Shown here: positions 19,170 to 29,226 of the stretch, piece by piece
How the letters are laid out: each line of letters opens with the position of its first letter
Position numbering within the stretch: the first letter of the stretch is position 1
NCBI GenBank assembly: GCA_020740775.1
Contig: JAHEWK010000036.1
Span: 62,001-126,000 of the forward strand
DNA from: Ilyonectria destructans
Lineage: Eukaryota > Ascomycota > Sordariomycetes > Hypocreales > Nectriaceae
Direction of reading: 5' to 3'
Length of the DNA stretch: 64,000 nucleotides
The notes under the pieces: model-generated
The model's input: the letters and a program-made list of their open reading frames with translations, nothing else
The model's database searches: none
Told to the model about the DNA's origin: nothing
Translations under genes and position numbers: made by a program

Positions 19170-20414
19170 TGTACGAGACGCAGACCAGGGGTTCGAGATC
19201 GTGGTAGAGGTCGGAATTCATACCTCCTTCCAAGGCTTCCAGCTGCAATATCCCCCTCTGAACCGGCATTATCGGAGCTTCGGCGCCGATGGAATGGCAT
19301 CAGCACCGCTTGGTATGGCATCAGCTTTGCTACATTGAAAACAGTGCGCTATCATATCAATACTGTAGCCCCATATAAAAACGCCGAAAGCCTATGTGCG
19401 AAATAGCTCCAGTCATTTTCGTACATGGTTTTGTCACCCATGTGGTAATGTGCGACCGTAATTACAGCAGCGGCGGCATCATAGGCGAAACTGCGACTCT
19501 CGTCTTGCGAGATATGCTGAATTCCGACCTCGGTTATCTTCTTTTGTATAGCTTCAGAATATGAGGGAAGATAGCCAGCGTTATCTTGAGCTTGACTCTC
19601 TTGTCGCTGCTTGGCTTGCCATTTCTCACACGCAGCGAGATGCTCTTTCGGCCTCCCAACAGAGGTCGCTGCAAAATCCTTCTGGCAGTGACGGCATCTG
19701 TACCGCTTGCTTTTCTTGGAGTTAGAGCGGCCGAGATCGATAAACTGTCGCCAAACGAAGGCAGCGTTAGCATTGGTGGGCGCCATCTTTTTGGCGATAC
19801 CTTCAATTGGGAGAGAATGGTAGAGTGCGTTGAGCTGCTAAGCGAGCAGAGTTTTTGTACAGCCCCGTATTTGTACGATGTGACCCACAAATTCCCTTAT
19901 TAGGAATATCATGGACCCTCATTGTACGTACGTAGTACGTGTACGTACTTTTTCTTTTTGTACGTATGTATGTACAACCGTGTTGTACGAAAAGTACAAC
20001 ATCACTACTTCCAGTCCGGGTCTTGAGACCTTGATAGGTCCCGCTTTCCCAATAGACTGAAAATGAGGGATTGATCTGACTGACTGCATCTAGGAAATCG
20101 AGGGTTGGCCGGATTTCCTTAGTATCAGGGAGATCTAGGCCCTTGGCTTCTGTTAGGACCTTCCGCCAGCTAGTGACCCAGGTCTCTAGTTTGGTCCGGC
20201 TAGGGCCCTTGAGGATAGTCTTCATCCGGGATAGGACTTCTCTTTCTCTGTCATAGCTGGTGGGTTCGACCCGTGCTCTCAGCAGGATTAGCTGCGTAGC
20301 CACATCCTTGGGCCTCACCGCACTCTTAGGCTGCAACCCGACATTCAAGCCTTGCCACCTTCCGCAGCCAAAGACCCATTGGATAAAGTGTCTAATTAGA
20401 CACTTTTCTCGCTA

Positions 20415-22606
20415 CCATCCAGTACCCACCTACGGCTAACACCCACCTACTGCTAAGCAAAATAAAATTTCCCCATACAAAATCCAATTTTTCAACCTCA
20501 CGGGACAAAATCACCAAAAATGATAAAAATAAAATTGTTTCTGGAATTCAACTAGAAATTGAATTAATTTTCATATTGTCTCGGTCTTTTTACCTCGCGG
20601 CCTGTGCGTGTGCGTACAACGGGTAAGTCTTCCACCTCCGAATTCGAGCTCTCGTCTTCTTCAAATCCTGCCACCTCAATCGCATCCTCAATAGTCTCCG
20701 ACACTTCAGTGACCTGAATTGGCTCGGAAATAGTTTCGCCAGCCGCTAGAGCTTCGGCTAGTGTCATGAACTTCTTGTTAGGATTGGGTATAGCCCTTCT
20801 CTTCTTGCCTCTGCTCAACCGGCTAACTTCCTCCTCCAGACTGGCTATTCTTGCCATCAGGGAGACTATCTTTGACTCCTGGGCTTCAAACCATTTAGAT
20901 ATCACAGAATACCGCCTTCTGGTTGATGGGGTCTTGTCTTTACTAAAATCTCTGACGTGACGGCTGGTCTTTGGTGTGTCATCGGAGTTGAGTTGCACGT
21001 CTCTCAGACCGTTCGGTTCAGGGGTGGTTTCCTTATCTGGTTGGATTTCTGGATGCATGAGCGCTTTCCGTCGTGAGATTGGCCAATTTCTAGTCACTCT
21101 CCATCCAGCGAGTATATTCTTCTTAGTCATACCCACTTCCCTGGCTTTGGCATAAGCCTTGATGAAGTTGACCTTATCTACTGGTGCGGAATCGGTTAGG
21201 GTTGCCAGCTTTTGGCGCTCCCTGCGATAAGCAGCCTTGGAAGCATTGAAAATACCATTGTCTAGTGGCTGGAGACCATAGGAGCAATAAGACGGCAGAT
21301 AACAACAATACACGTTGTTTAAAAAACAGCTAGCCATCCACTCATCCTGCTTCCAACTTAGCGAGATTTGTGGTTCAGACCAGTGACATACTTACAGATA
21401 CGTAACTCCCATGGCCATCCAAGATGATAAGCCTGGCATCGGACTCATCTGCTGGCTGCGTTTGAGGTAGATAGACGTCCTTGAGGCACTCAATTGCGAT
21501 ATGGTTATCCGTCCAGCCGTTCTCAGAAGTGATGTAATGCCAGTCGGCTATATTCTTAAACTCCTTGATAAACCATTGCTGCTGAAGTTCCTTGCCTTTA
21601 AAAATGATACCCGGTTTCAGAAGACGGCCATCTGCAGTCACAGCTTCGATGAAGCTAGTCCAAGCACGGGACTGAGAGCCTTTAAGGAAGGCCTTCTTCT
21701 TGGGGTCGCTACTGCCAACAACTAAGGAGTCCAAGCCTAGAATTGGAATGGATCAGTAAGTCTTATGATCAAAGATAATAAATACGCACCAAATCCAGCC
21801 ATAATACCGCCCTCGTCAACATTAACTGTGTTCTCAGGCTTGATCCAGCCATACTCCCTCTCGCGGATATCAAAGTACCAATTGACGGCCATTGGAGTGA
21901 AAGAATTGAACCTTGAGGCCTCCTGGCGTTTCCCTATCTTCGTCTTGATGGCTGGATTACGTTTCATGAATCTGGCTATCCAATGCACGCCGATGACGCT
22001 TTGCTGGCCTTGTTGCTGTAAGAGGGCAGTTACGGTAGCGCGAACTTGACTGTGAGAAAGAGCATAGCCCAGGGCCTCTTGTCGAAGTATCCAGGTGACT
22101 AGTCTGGCCTCCTGAGACTTGGATAGCAACTGGGCAGGCTGGGTGACTTCGAATTTAGACGGGAGGCCTCGTAATCGTGCAGAAAGAATTGTCTGAGGGA
22201 TGCCATGTTTCTGGGCGGCTCGGTTCTGCGACAGGCCGTTATCTGTGATATCGAATATGGCTTCAATGACTTCACTCTCTGTATAAGACGTTCGAGGCAT
22301 TTTGAGGCGATTGCTGAAGGTTGGTGTGGGCGGAGTCTTTTATTAAGTTTTACGGAGGCCAACTCATGAATGAGCTATTTGCAGAAATTTTACATAGGTG
22401 ATGTGCAATCATACCACCTCCGTAACGGAAAAAGTATAATCATGATATGAAACAACGTGAAACTCTCAATAATACACAGCTTGTTTTATGTAAATAACTC
22501 CAATATTGGCTATATACGGTGTAAGTGAAATTACGCATTTTGTATGGGAGAATTTTATTTTTGCTTAGCAGTAGGTGGGTGTTAGCCGTAGGTGGGTACT
22601 GGATGG
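20415..22606 (-). mobile_element. Pogo/Fot-type Tc1-mariner transposon
   Basis: The element is 2192 bp with inverted repeats of about 50 bp starting CCATCCAGTACCCACCTACG at both ends (one A-run length difference near position 47). It is flanked by TA on each side (20413-20414, 22607-22608), the target duplication of the superfamily. It encodes one spliced transposase on the minus strand with no disruption. It lies at the junction of the copia gag fragment and a hAT 5' fragment. Confidence 0.9.
20564..22300 (-). CDS. Pogo/Fot-type transposase, three exons, intact
   Basis: The exons are 22300-21790, 21736-21396 and 21346-20564. The introns are 53 nt (GTGCGT...CTAG) and 49 nt (GTAAGT...GCAG). 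They give an uninterrupted 544-residue protein. The N-terminus has a psq-type helix-turn-helix (LSQNRAAQKHGIPQTILSAR) and a CENP-B-like second DNA-binding domain. The catalytic acidic residues lie in NVDEGGIMAGFG, LIILDGHGSY and LQPLDNGIFNASK, the D-D-D arrangement of Fot/pogo. The C-terminus has a short coiled coil (SLMARIASLEEEVSRL) and a basic tail. It moves the surrounding element. Its coding integrity contrasts with the dead hAT and copia copies nearby. Confidence 0.9.
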
Positions 22607-22608
22607 TA

Positions 22609-23146
22609 TATCTTCACCATACTGCCAGAGAACTGATGTCCTCTTCTTGGTGTGCTTTTGGGACTTTGCTACGACACAGTAGCGAACATACTGCTTCCCA
22701 TTCAGCTTGAATTCGTCAGGTTCGATCAGGATTCCGGCGGGGTCATTTGGACGAGGACTAATATATGCGGGAGAAAGAATAACTCTGTCAGAATCCGGAC
22801 GCCGAGCGCTGGTAGCGCCGAAATAGCTGGAGATAGTGGCCATGGTGTAGCTGGTGAGTGGACTGTTTAGACACGTCTGCCATAGTAAAAGGACTGCTGT
22901 AGACGCGAGCGACGCGGTTTCCTTCATGTTTTTGCTCGACCTATCCGTTGCGCGTTGGTGTTAGAGAAGGTGCGCGTCTCGTGGTGGTGTGCGACGGGAG
23001 GCTACGTCACAACTACCAAATTAGGCTTAGATCTCGCCATATCGGGTTAGACCATTGGAGCTCCAGGAGCCTGTTGCCAATCAATCCAATCCAATCCAAA
23101 TTTTGGGCAACATGAAATCCAATCCAGCCATCCAATAAGATCACTG
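22609..23146 (-). pseudogene. hAT 5' end: terminal repeat, leader and BED finger fragment
   Basis: From the plus-strand terminus ...CCAATAAGATCACTG at 23146 the element reads leftwards through CCAATCC repeats to an ATG at 22843. It then encodes about 78 residues with a BED/hAT-type start (EFKLNGKQYVRYCVVAKSQK, SVLWQYGED). It is cut at 22608 where the pogo element begins, and the sequence beyond pogo is copia gag, so the rest of the hAT is gone. The terminus is the same as the one at 10628. Confidence 0.55.
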
Positions 23147-23261
23147 AACAAGGCTATCCCAGCAAGCTTGAAAGAGGGTCGCAGAGCCCAGTCTAACTAA
23201 ACTCGTGATGCCCGAGACACACTGAATGATCGACATATCGGACGATAAATAAAACCAAAAT

Positions 23262-24859
23262 TCAACTGCATAAGCTATGCCGCTCTCGTCTCTGGACTAC
23301 CTGCAAGGGCCACGATATCCATGGTCTCCAATAGCTTCCGAGGATATCCGCCACCACTTCCACGATTGCTTTTCCCCAACCCTCGAGGAACCAGTAATCG
23401 TTCAGCTCGTGCAGAAGGGCGCCAAAGAATGCAAACAGAACCAGGGCCGGGGGCTGTCTTTGTTGCAGGAGTGGGAAGTAAGATTCGGGCGCAAAATGGA
23501 TAAACGTTATAGGCCCTGACCAAGCCCTGTTGTATCCCCATCCGTCGATTACCTGTGGATCCATGGAGAGGAACTGCTGAGAGTATAAACGACATTTTCT
23601 GAGTGTTTGAAGCACCTGCTCATAAATATCGTGACCATTGGACCCCTTCCATGTCTCCCGGCTGCCACAAAAGTAACTATCCTCCAGACCAGAGCTGTTT
23701 TGGTCAGGATCTAGCTCATCCCAGTTACCGAGGCTCATGATAGTGCTCATCCTGTGAAAGGCCTCTAGTGAGTTGATTCAACTAACTAGTCCCTATGCTG
23801 TTTACTTTCAAGATGAAGAAAGGAAAGAATCTAAATACAAACTGGGTGCGTGAAGACGCGTTATATCTTCTTTAATATAGAAGATTCGAGAATCAACTCG
23901 ATGGCGCTGTGGAGAAGAATTCGGGCTTGGCGGCAGAGCCGCCAGCCAAGTGGGCCTGACCCGTTACACATCCTCCCAAACCGCAAATAGTTATGAGTGG
24001 GTTGAAGTACAGCATCCATACCACGAATCATGGGAATCCACTCAGCCCCGAGTATATTGTCATTTCGCGAAGACGCCGTAGAGTGAGGGACACTGCCTGG
24101 AGTATCTTGCCGCGGATTCGACATGGCGAAGACATACAAGACATTGCATATTGACCACGTGAACAGTGCTTCGCTGTTCTCTTCCGTTATGCAACGAATA
24201 GCGCTCTGAAAGCCATCCAGAGCCTTGTTGTGGTGGTAGACGGCTTCCACTAATCTGACTTTCCTCTCGGATGGGTCTTGATGAGCGATATGTAAAGCGG
24301 CAAAGCTTAACAAGGCATGTAGCACGAATGTGTGTTTGAATCCAATCTCGGGAAGTATAATTTGCCAGATATGATGAACTCCAGGGCATCTACAGAGATC
24401 AAGGCTCGTAGATACTGTCCAATGATGGAGCAGACATAGGTCGGTCAGCCCAAATGTCTCAGCTGTGTCATCGGCGAGACTAAAGAGCGGCGTGGTGGCT
24501 GGGGTCGGCTCTGATGTTGAAGAATACGACCGATGGCTCAGTGGGACGCGGGAATCCGACAGGGCTGACACAGACGCAGACGGGCTAGATGGACTCTGGG
24601 CTTTAGCTGGGTATTGGCAGCGGACATCGCGCCGCACGCATACCCGGCAACTCGGGCGCTCCTCACCACACTGGGGGAGAATATTCAGCCGGTGTCATGG
24701 CCACCTCCATAGAGGCGAACTCACCTTAACGCGACGTCTCCGGCAGTCGAGACAGCCGTTCCTAGATTTCCCGTGCGACTTGCGTACGCTGCACTGTTTT
24801 GGTGAAGCTCCCAAGCCATCCGACATGTTGGCAGAAGCCTCGGACCGAGTCGTATCCAT
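23262..24859 (-). pseudogene. Zn2Cys6 transcription factor (TF1) disrupted by a solo LTR
   Basis: Exon 1 (24859-24725) and a 54-nt intron (24724-24671) lead to the complete binuclear cluster CLDCRRRRVK/CGEERPSCRVCVRRDVRC. The rest matches the intact paralogue at 43655-44997: LHHWTVSTSLDL, FVLHALLSFAALH, LGAEWIPMIRG, LGNWDELDP and GWGYNRAWSGP. At 23753-23968 a solo LTR with duplication catcc splits the gene. Taking out 221 bp joins RFGRM to STIMSLGNWDELDP in frame and gives 440 residues. The LTR brings stops, so the protein now ends early with its DNA-binding domain intact. It would have been a nuclear regulator of neighbouring genes; that is an inference from family and position. Confidence 0.85.
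23753..23968 (-). mobile_element. Solo LTR, family C (216 bp), inside TF1
   Basis: Read on the minus strand, it begins TGTAACGGGTC and ends GGCCTTTCACA. It is flanked by catcc at 23748-23752 and 23969-23973, a perfect 5-bp duplication. Its start resembles those of LTR families A and B (TGTnACGGGnC). Confidence 0.85.
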
Positions 24860-25640
24860 GAGGCTGGCGATAAAAAGCAGCTAGAATAAACGAGGAAAAG
24901 GAAGTGAAAGGGAAAAAAAAATTCAAGTCCAACAGTAGAATCGCGACCAAGGGTCGGAATTAAGGACCGGAATTGGAAGCGAAGCTGCGTAAAACTCGGT
25001 TCTACCCGAAATTGGTATCCTTTTAATTATTCTCGTTCCGCCGTTCCCGACTTCGTCGCCGCCGCTCTCGTTTAACTTAGCTTTCGTTCAGTCTTGCTCA
25101 ATCTCGCTCACCCTCGCTTAGCCTCGTACCTTAACGAGACGAGTCACTCCTTAGTTCTTCTCCCAACCCCACAGTTCGTTCCTTCTTAATGGCCAAGCCG
25201 GGCCACCTGGATGCGAAAGTCTTCCCCGTCTAAGTAGCATAAATAGCCTAACTTGGCGCCAGGGCGAAGCTCATGGGTTTTCGGGTGAGATTGCGCAGGC
25301 TGTACGGCGCTTACGAGGCGCAGTCCATAGCAAAAGCGATGCTGAACTCTTGGCAGTTTCTCCCTGGTTGCTGTCTGCTTGGCGTGGCACAATTGGTGTT
25401 TAAATAGCAACATGAAATCAGTTCCGTCAAATCCAACTTCCCAAAAGATTTTGCCACTCAGCTCATCGTACCAATTACCAGGAGGAAACCAGAATAATCG
25501 GTCTGGTCTTGCTCCCCGAAACCGTGTTTCTTTGAGATAAATTCTTGTTGCCTTGCCCGAGCCTTTTATATTGCTCCGCGGTCCACGCCTCTCTGGGTAC
25601 CTCGCCCCGGCCGTATCGGTCCACAACAGTACATACAACC
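24860..25640. other. Intergenic region between divergent TF1 and the RTA1 gene
   Basis: This is about 780 bp between divergently read genes. Near 25075-25135 there is a short run of imperfect TCGCTCA/TCTCGCTCAC-like repeats (CTTGCTCAATCTCGCTCACC). A minus-strand open frame at 25186-25683 has no motif I recognise and overlaps the RTA1 start, so I do not call it. The promoters of both genes should lie here. Confidence 0.4.
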
Positions 25641-26646
25641 ATGTCTTATCAGACGTGCGATCGAGTCTCGCCTGAGTGTCCAATCGAATGGACTATCTAT
25701 GGTGACTATTTTACCTTGGGTGCCACGGCCACATATGCCGCGCTCTTCGGCTTGCTCTTGAACATCCAGCTTCCGTTGGCTTACAAGGCCAAGACATGGT
25801 CTTTTGGGGCCTGGCTCGCTACTGGGGCAGCCTTCGAGTTCATTGGCTATGTCGGCCGCTCAGTAATGACAGATAACCCTTGGAACTTCGAGGCCTTCAT
25901 ATCCCAGAACCTTTGCCTGGTTCTGGGACCTACACTCGTGACGGCTGCTATCTCGATCACCTTTAAACATCTCGTCCTTTGGTAAGGCCCTGAGCACTCC
26001 GTCATCCGTCCTGGACTCTACCTTTGGGTATTCCCCGGCACCGATTTCATCTCCATCTACATCCAGCCAGCTGACGGCGGCCTGGATAGCGCTGCGTCTT
26101 CCAATGAGGACTCCTCTTTTCAGCTGGGAAGCAATCTGCTTCTCGCTGGCGTCTCTTTCCAGGTGGTTAACATGGCCTTTTGCGGCGGTCTTATTCTTAT
26201 CTACGTCTGGCGCCGAAGACAGGCACCGAAACAGTAGTCGACAGGAGTGACCATCGACGGCAGCATTCAAGATGGAGATCTTGCCCCTTGCTCACAAGGC
26301 ACTCCCAGACAAATCCGACGCAACCGCAAAAGGGTTGGAACCTTCATATGGGGCCGGGTAGTTGCTTATATTGCCATTATAGTTCGCTGCATCTACCGGT
26401 TAGTCAATCCGAGCTGTTCTCCCCCTTCCAGACGTGTTGCCAGGCGAAAGCTGATACCTTGAAACCAGTATACCTGAGATGGCCATGGTATGGGGAAGTG
26501 ATCTAATGCAAAGGGAAGCTACATTCATGTCACTTGACGGCGCTATGCTGCTAATCTCTTGCGGCTTACTCACAATCTGTCATCCAGCAATTTTCTTTCC
26601 ATATATGGGCCAGGAGCATTCTCGAGTGTCGACGGGCAAGAAGTAG
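25641..26646 (+). pseudogene. RTA1-like membrane protein with two in-frame stops
   Basis: The ATG at 25641 (ACCATGTCT) opens a seven-helix RTA1-family protein. Family hallmarks are present: FEFIGYVGR, NPWNFEAFISQNLCLVLGPT, FKHLVLW, GPEHS.IRPGLY, and after a 70-nt intron (26399-26468) the motif RIPEMA...GSDLMQREATF and FHP-like FFPYMGQEHS. The frame is continuous over 312 codons but contains TAA at 25983-25985, where the family has Tyr (W-Y-GPEHS), and TAG at 26235-26237 in the cytoplasmic loop. No frameshift is seen. RTA1 proteins are fungal plasma-membrane or vacuolar proteins linked to lipid translocation and drug tolerance. An intact relative lies at 29227-30162. Confidence 0.85.
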
Positions 26647-26869
26647 CATGATTTAGCTTATCATCTCAAGAGACGCGATGACCGCAGATTAGCAAAGAAC
26701 GAGATACGAAGAATAAGACTGAACCCCAGAGAGCTGCCACGTCATGGCCCAATTAGCCCCTTACTTCCTTTTGATCGATGAAATTTAACCGTCCATTTTC
26801 ACAGAACAACCAGCAGTAAGGTAAATCTCGGTACACCTAACAAGTAGTGTGTACGACTGAAGCCCTATC

Positions 26870-27037
26870 TGTGAGGGAACGATCATGTGACTTTCATACT
26901 TTATGAATAGTCCCACTTTATGAATATTGTGTAAATAGCTTAAGTTAGAGTTTTCCTTAGGAATCTCTTTCTCTCCTTGTAAACAATCGTTTTACCCAAG
27001 TCGCACCAGACCTCGTTCGTGCTCCTGTACCGTCACA
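26870..27037 (-). mobile_element. Solo LTR, family A copy 2 (168 bp)
   Basis: This is the inverted copy of 13430-13597 with the same length. On the minus strand it starts TGTGACGGTAC and ends GTTCCCTCACA. It is flanked by ctatc on both sides (26865-26869, 27038-27042), a perfect 5-bp duplication. Confidence 0.85.
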
Positions 27038-27452
27038 CTATCAACATGGGCGATGCCTCAGCGACTCTAAACCTATTCCCTAGCTCTGTACCAAGTAGGG
27101 CAACTGATGCAGTAGCGTAAGAGCCAGTAATCCTGGGTTTCTAGCAGGTAGTTCCTGCAGGCAGCTGTTGGAGATTGAGTGTAAATTGGAAGAGCGAGCA
27201 AGTGTACGTGGCATCAACGCGCCACGCTTCCACCTGTTCGCAGGAATGGCCATGGCCGCAAGGTTGCGTAACCGGAAAATGAGACTCTGCACGTAATATC
27301 TATCCCTTCAATCTACTGTTGACATTTAGCCGTACTATCGCCTTCCACTGGATCCCATCTCCCACTTTGTCTGTTCATGTGCTGCAATCCGTACAACGGC
27401 ACCTATTAGACGAAGTCTGATGCGCCATGTGCCACGTCCTGCGGCCTCCTCC
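27038..27452. other. No gene seen
   Basis: About 400 bp lie between the solo LTR and the DUF2985 pseudogene. Only short motif-free frames occur. It probably holds the 3' flank of the pseudogene. Confidence 0.35.
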
Positions 27453-28491
27453 TCATGGTGTCCGCCTTTGACGGGCGTTCGGCAGCTTATTCCGACCTGC
27501 GAGCTCTTGCTCCTCAGCCTCATTCCCCAGCATTGATGGGTGGGCCATTCCCTCGATCTGCTTGACTGCCTTACCCTCAATAAACGCTACCACGCCGGCA
27601 GCCATCGAGGAGATAAATGCCAAACAAAGAAAGAGCCCGACAGGCCAGCTCGGCCGAGTATGCCGGCTGTAACCCCACATGAATCCAGACAGGATGGCTT
27701 GAAACACCGTGTTCATCAGGTTCAAGCCAATCACAACCTGCAGTTTCCATAACGCAGTCGGCATCGCTCGTCGACCAGAAGGAGGCGCCTCCGGGATGTC
27801 CCGTGCGGGATAAGGCACTACATCCTCTACAGACGAGACTTGGCGCAGCCAGAGCTCAACTTCAGCAGGGCCAACGTCGACGGGCAGTAGCCTGTGAACC
27901 AGGAAGCCGAAACCACGCCCGATATGTCGCCGCCAGGCGTCGTAACGCCGCGAGGTCTCGTCCTGAGACGTACCGAAGCAGCCGCCAGGCCTCGCTAGAT
28001 CGTCGAGGGGCGAGCCCAAACGCTGGCACACAGAACAAGGCGTTGAGAATCTGTGAGTCTATCTCGATCCATTTCCGGCGGGGAGAGTTGATATCGTCGC
28101 AAGTTGGGCGGCACATGGCTGGGGCAGCGGTGCAAAGCAACAGGAAGATCATTCCTCCCCATGCGACTACATTAAGACAGTAAACGATGAGAAGGGCTTT
28201 GAAAATCGTCATATGCCTGACCCAAGACACTGCTATAGACATCTTAGATATCGGAGGACGTGAGGTACCACAGGAGAGGTTCTGGCCGTCTTCGTCCAAA
28301 AAGCCGCGTGAAACCCGTCGGAGGAAGCGTTTGCCTGCCTGAGCGACTCCATCTCTTGGGCGCTGTGACTATTACCTAGTCGATAGGAATTCTGGCGGAC
28401 TATCAGCCGCGGTGGTGATTTCGTCAAACGGCTCCTTCGAAGTGCCGTCCAGCGTCGCCCAAACGGGCACATGTTGGTGGTTATTTGACAT
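27453..28491 (-). pseudogene. DUF2985/PLAC8-type membrane protein, frameshifted
   Basis: From the ATG at 28491 the N-terminus (HVPVWATLDG) loses frame near 28375. A second frame then gives SRGFLDEDGQ, IFKALLIVYCLNVVAWGG, LLLCTAAPAMCRPTCDDIN and WIEIDSQILNALF, which I recognise as the fungal DUF2985 core. Near 27900 the frame changes again to GFLVHRLLPVDVGP and AMPTALWKLQVVIGLNLMNT, with a last pair of membrane helices (GLFLCLAFISSMAAGVVAFIEG). So there are at least two frameshifts but a full-length layout. These proteins are predicted multi-pass membrane proteins of unknown activity. The damage is by short indels, not stop-type transitions. Confidence 0.75.
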
Positions 28492-29226
28492 AGTGCATTT
28501 CCTTGAATGTTTTGTGGATTTATTCATAAAGCTGAATGAATGGGTGATTCTTGGTTTGGTCCGTTCTTATAGTTCGAGACCTTGGCGTCCAGAATTGAGG
28601 ACGAGCTGAAACGGTCTGTAAATGAGATTTCATCTCGGCCACTCGCAGAAACGAATTCCAGCAACCATGTCGCTATTTTAGCACGAAGTCTAGCGCCCTG
28701 ATTTACCCTGATCGGACCGCCGCCCCCCATCTCGTATGCGTATTTCGCTCGGTAACTGATTAGCGGCGCCAAGGCATGATGTGTCAATGAGGTAGCCAGC
28801 CGTCATCCTCGACACGTTGCATCATGTTACCAGCAGAGCATTGACCCCAGAAGATGGCCGCATGCACGATAACCTATGCAACGGAGACGGATGAGGCAAT
28901 TCTCACGCCCATGGAGTTTGTTGCAATGCAATGTTGAGGGCAGTCACGCAACCTCACAGACCTATTACTGACTACGTATTCTCGATTGCCTCCCATCAAA
29001 ATTCTTCACTTGAAATAAAATGCCTTTTTAAACCCGATCTATTGAGTCTTCCCAGTGCCAATACTGTTGTCTAAATAATCTTTCCATCCATTTGCAATGA
29101 CCAAACTCAGCGCTCTCGCAGTCCCAAACAATTCAAGCTAAAATTTCTACTCGGCAGAAACTCCGACATGCGCGAATAACTCGTTCGAAGGCCAACCTGC
29201 CCAGCCTCTCCGGAATATATGTTTGA
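28492..29226. other. Intergenic; no gene seen
   Basis: This holds the promoter side of the DUF2985 pseudogene and the 3' flank of the RTA1 gene. There are short frames only. A C-rich block (CCGCCGCCCCCC near 28720) is the only compositional feature. Confidence 0.35.

Larger units (their letters stand above)
15885..19460. mobile_element. DNA transposon with integrase-like DDE transposase (IS3EU-like?)
   Basis: The element is 3576 bp. Its ends match over 34 bp as an inverted repeat with one mismatch (TACGGTCGCACATTACCACA... inwards). It is flanked by attaca at 15879-15884 and 19461-19466, a perfect 6-bp target-site duplication. The element holds two convergent genes: a plus-strand ORF (16218-17467, broken) and a minus-strand DDE transposase (17571-19169, intact). 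TA-starting ends, a 6-bp duplication and an integrase-core transposase fit what I recall of eukaryotic IS3EU elements, but the superfamily is not certain without a search. Confidence 0.85.
14127..19786 (-). pseudogene. hAT (DUF659-type) transposase interrupted by a nested element
   Basis: The N-terminal part (19786-19461) has an ATG and a BED-type finger (CRHCQKDF...H...C). The coding sequence then meets a 3.58-kb insertion and resumes at 15878 with AGGRPFSLFESRRW. A 62-nt intron (15236-15175, GTACCG...AATAG) precedes the last exon (15174-14127), which includes the dimerisation region NSVPSERSFSAIS. If the insert and one attaca copy are ignored, the exons total 2016 nt, an exact 671-residue frame with no stop, joining AAAAVI to AGGRPF. 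So only the insertion disables it. The protein would cut and rejoin the hAT ends. Confidence 0.85.
13956..20007 (-). mobile_element. hAT transposon carrying a nested DDE element
   Basis: The ends are TAGTGATG and CATCACTA, an 8-bp inverted repeat of the YAG-G type. The flanking octamer cttccagt (13948-13955 and 20008-20015) is a perfect 8-bp target-site duplication, the hAT hallmark. Inside both ends lie clusters of GTACGTAC repeats (13975-14050 and 19930-20000), the likely subterminal binding sites. Removing the nested element leaves a hAT of about 2.5 kb with one transposase gene on the minus strand. The insertion target is copia gag. Confidence 0.9.
13598..20412 (-). pseudogene. Ty1-copia gag fragment, split by a hAT element
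   Basis: The minus-strand pieces 20412-20016 and 13955-13598 read as one gag. The first piece carries RPKDVATQLILLRARV, SWRKVLTEAKGLDLPDT and LDFLDAVSQINPSFSVYW. The second carries WKTKVPDGFAISELFE, then a zinc-knuckle-like CLCGD...AECPYL and a basic tail. The hAT at 13956-20007 sits between them with its 8-bp duplication. Stops (after ELFE and before FYAEC) show decay. No protease, integrase or RT follows: the fragment ends at a solo LTR on one side and a pogo element on the other. Confidence 0.65.

Noticed and set aside
25186..25683. 165-codon minus-strand frame overlapping the RTA1 start
   Set aside because: No recognisable family or ATG context evidence, and it overlaps a clear gene start on the other strand. 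It may be real but is unsupported.
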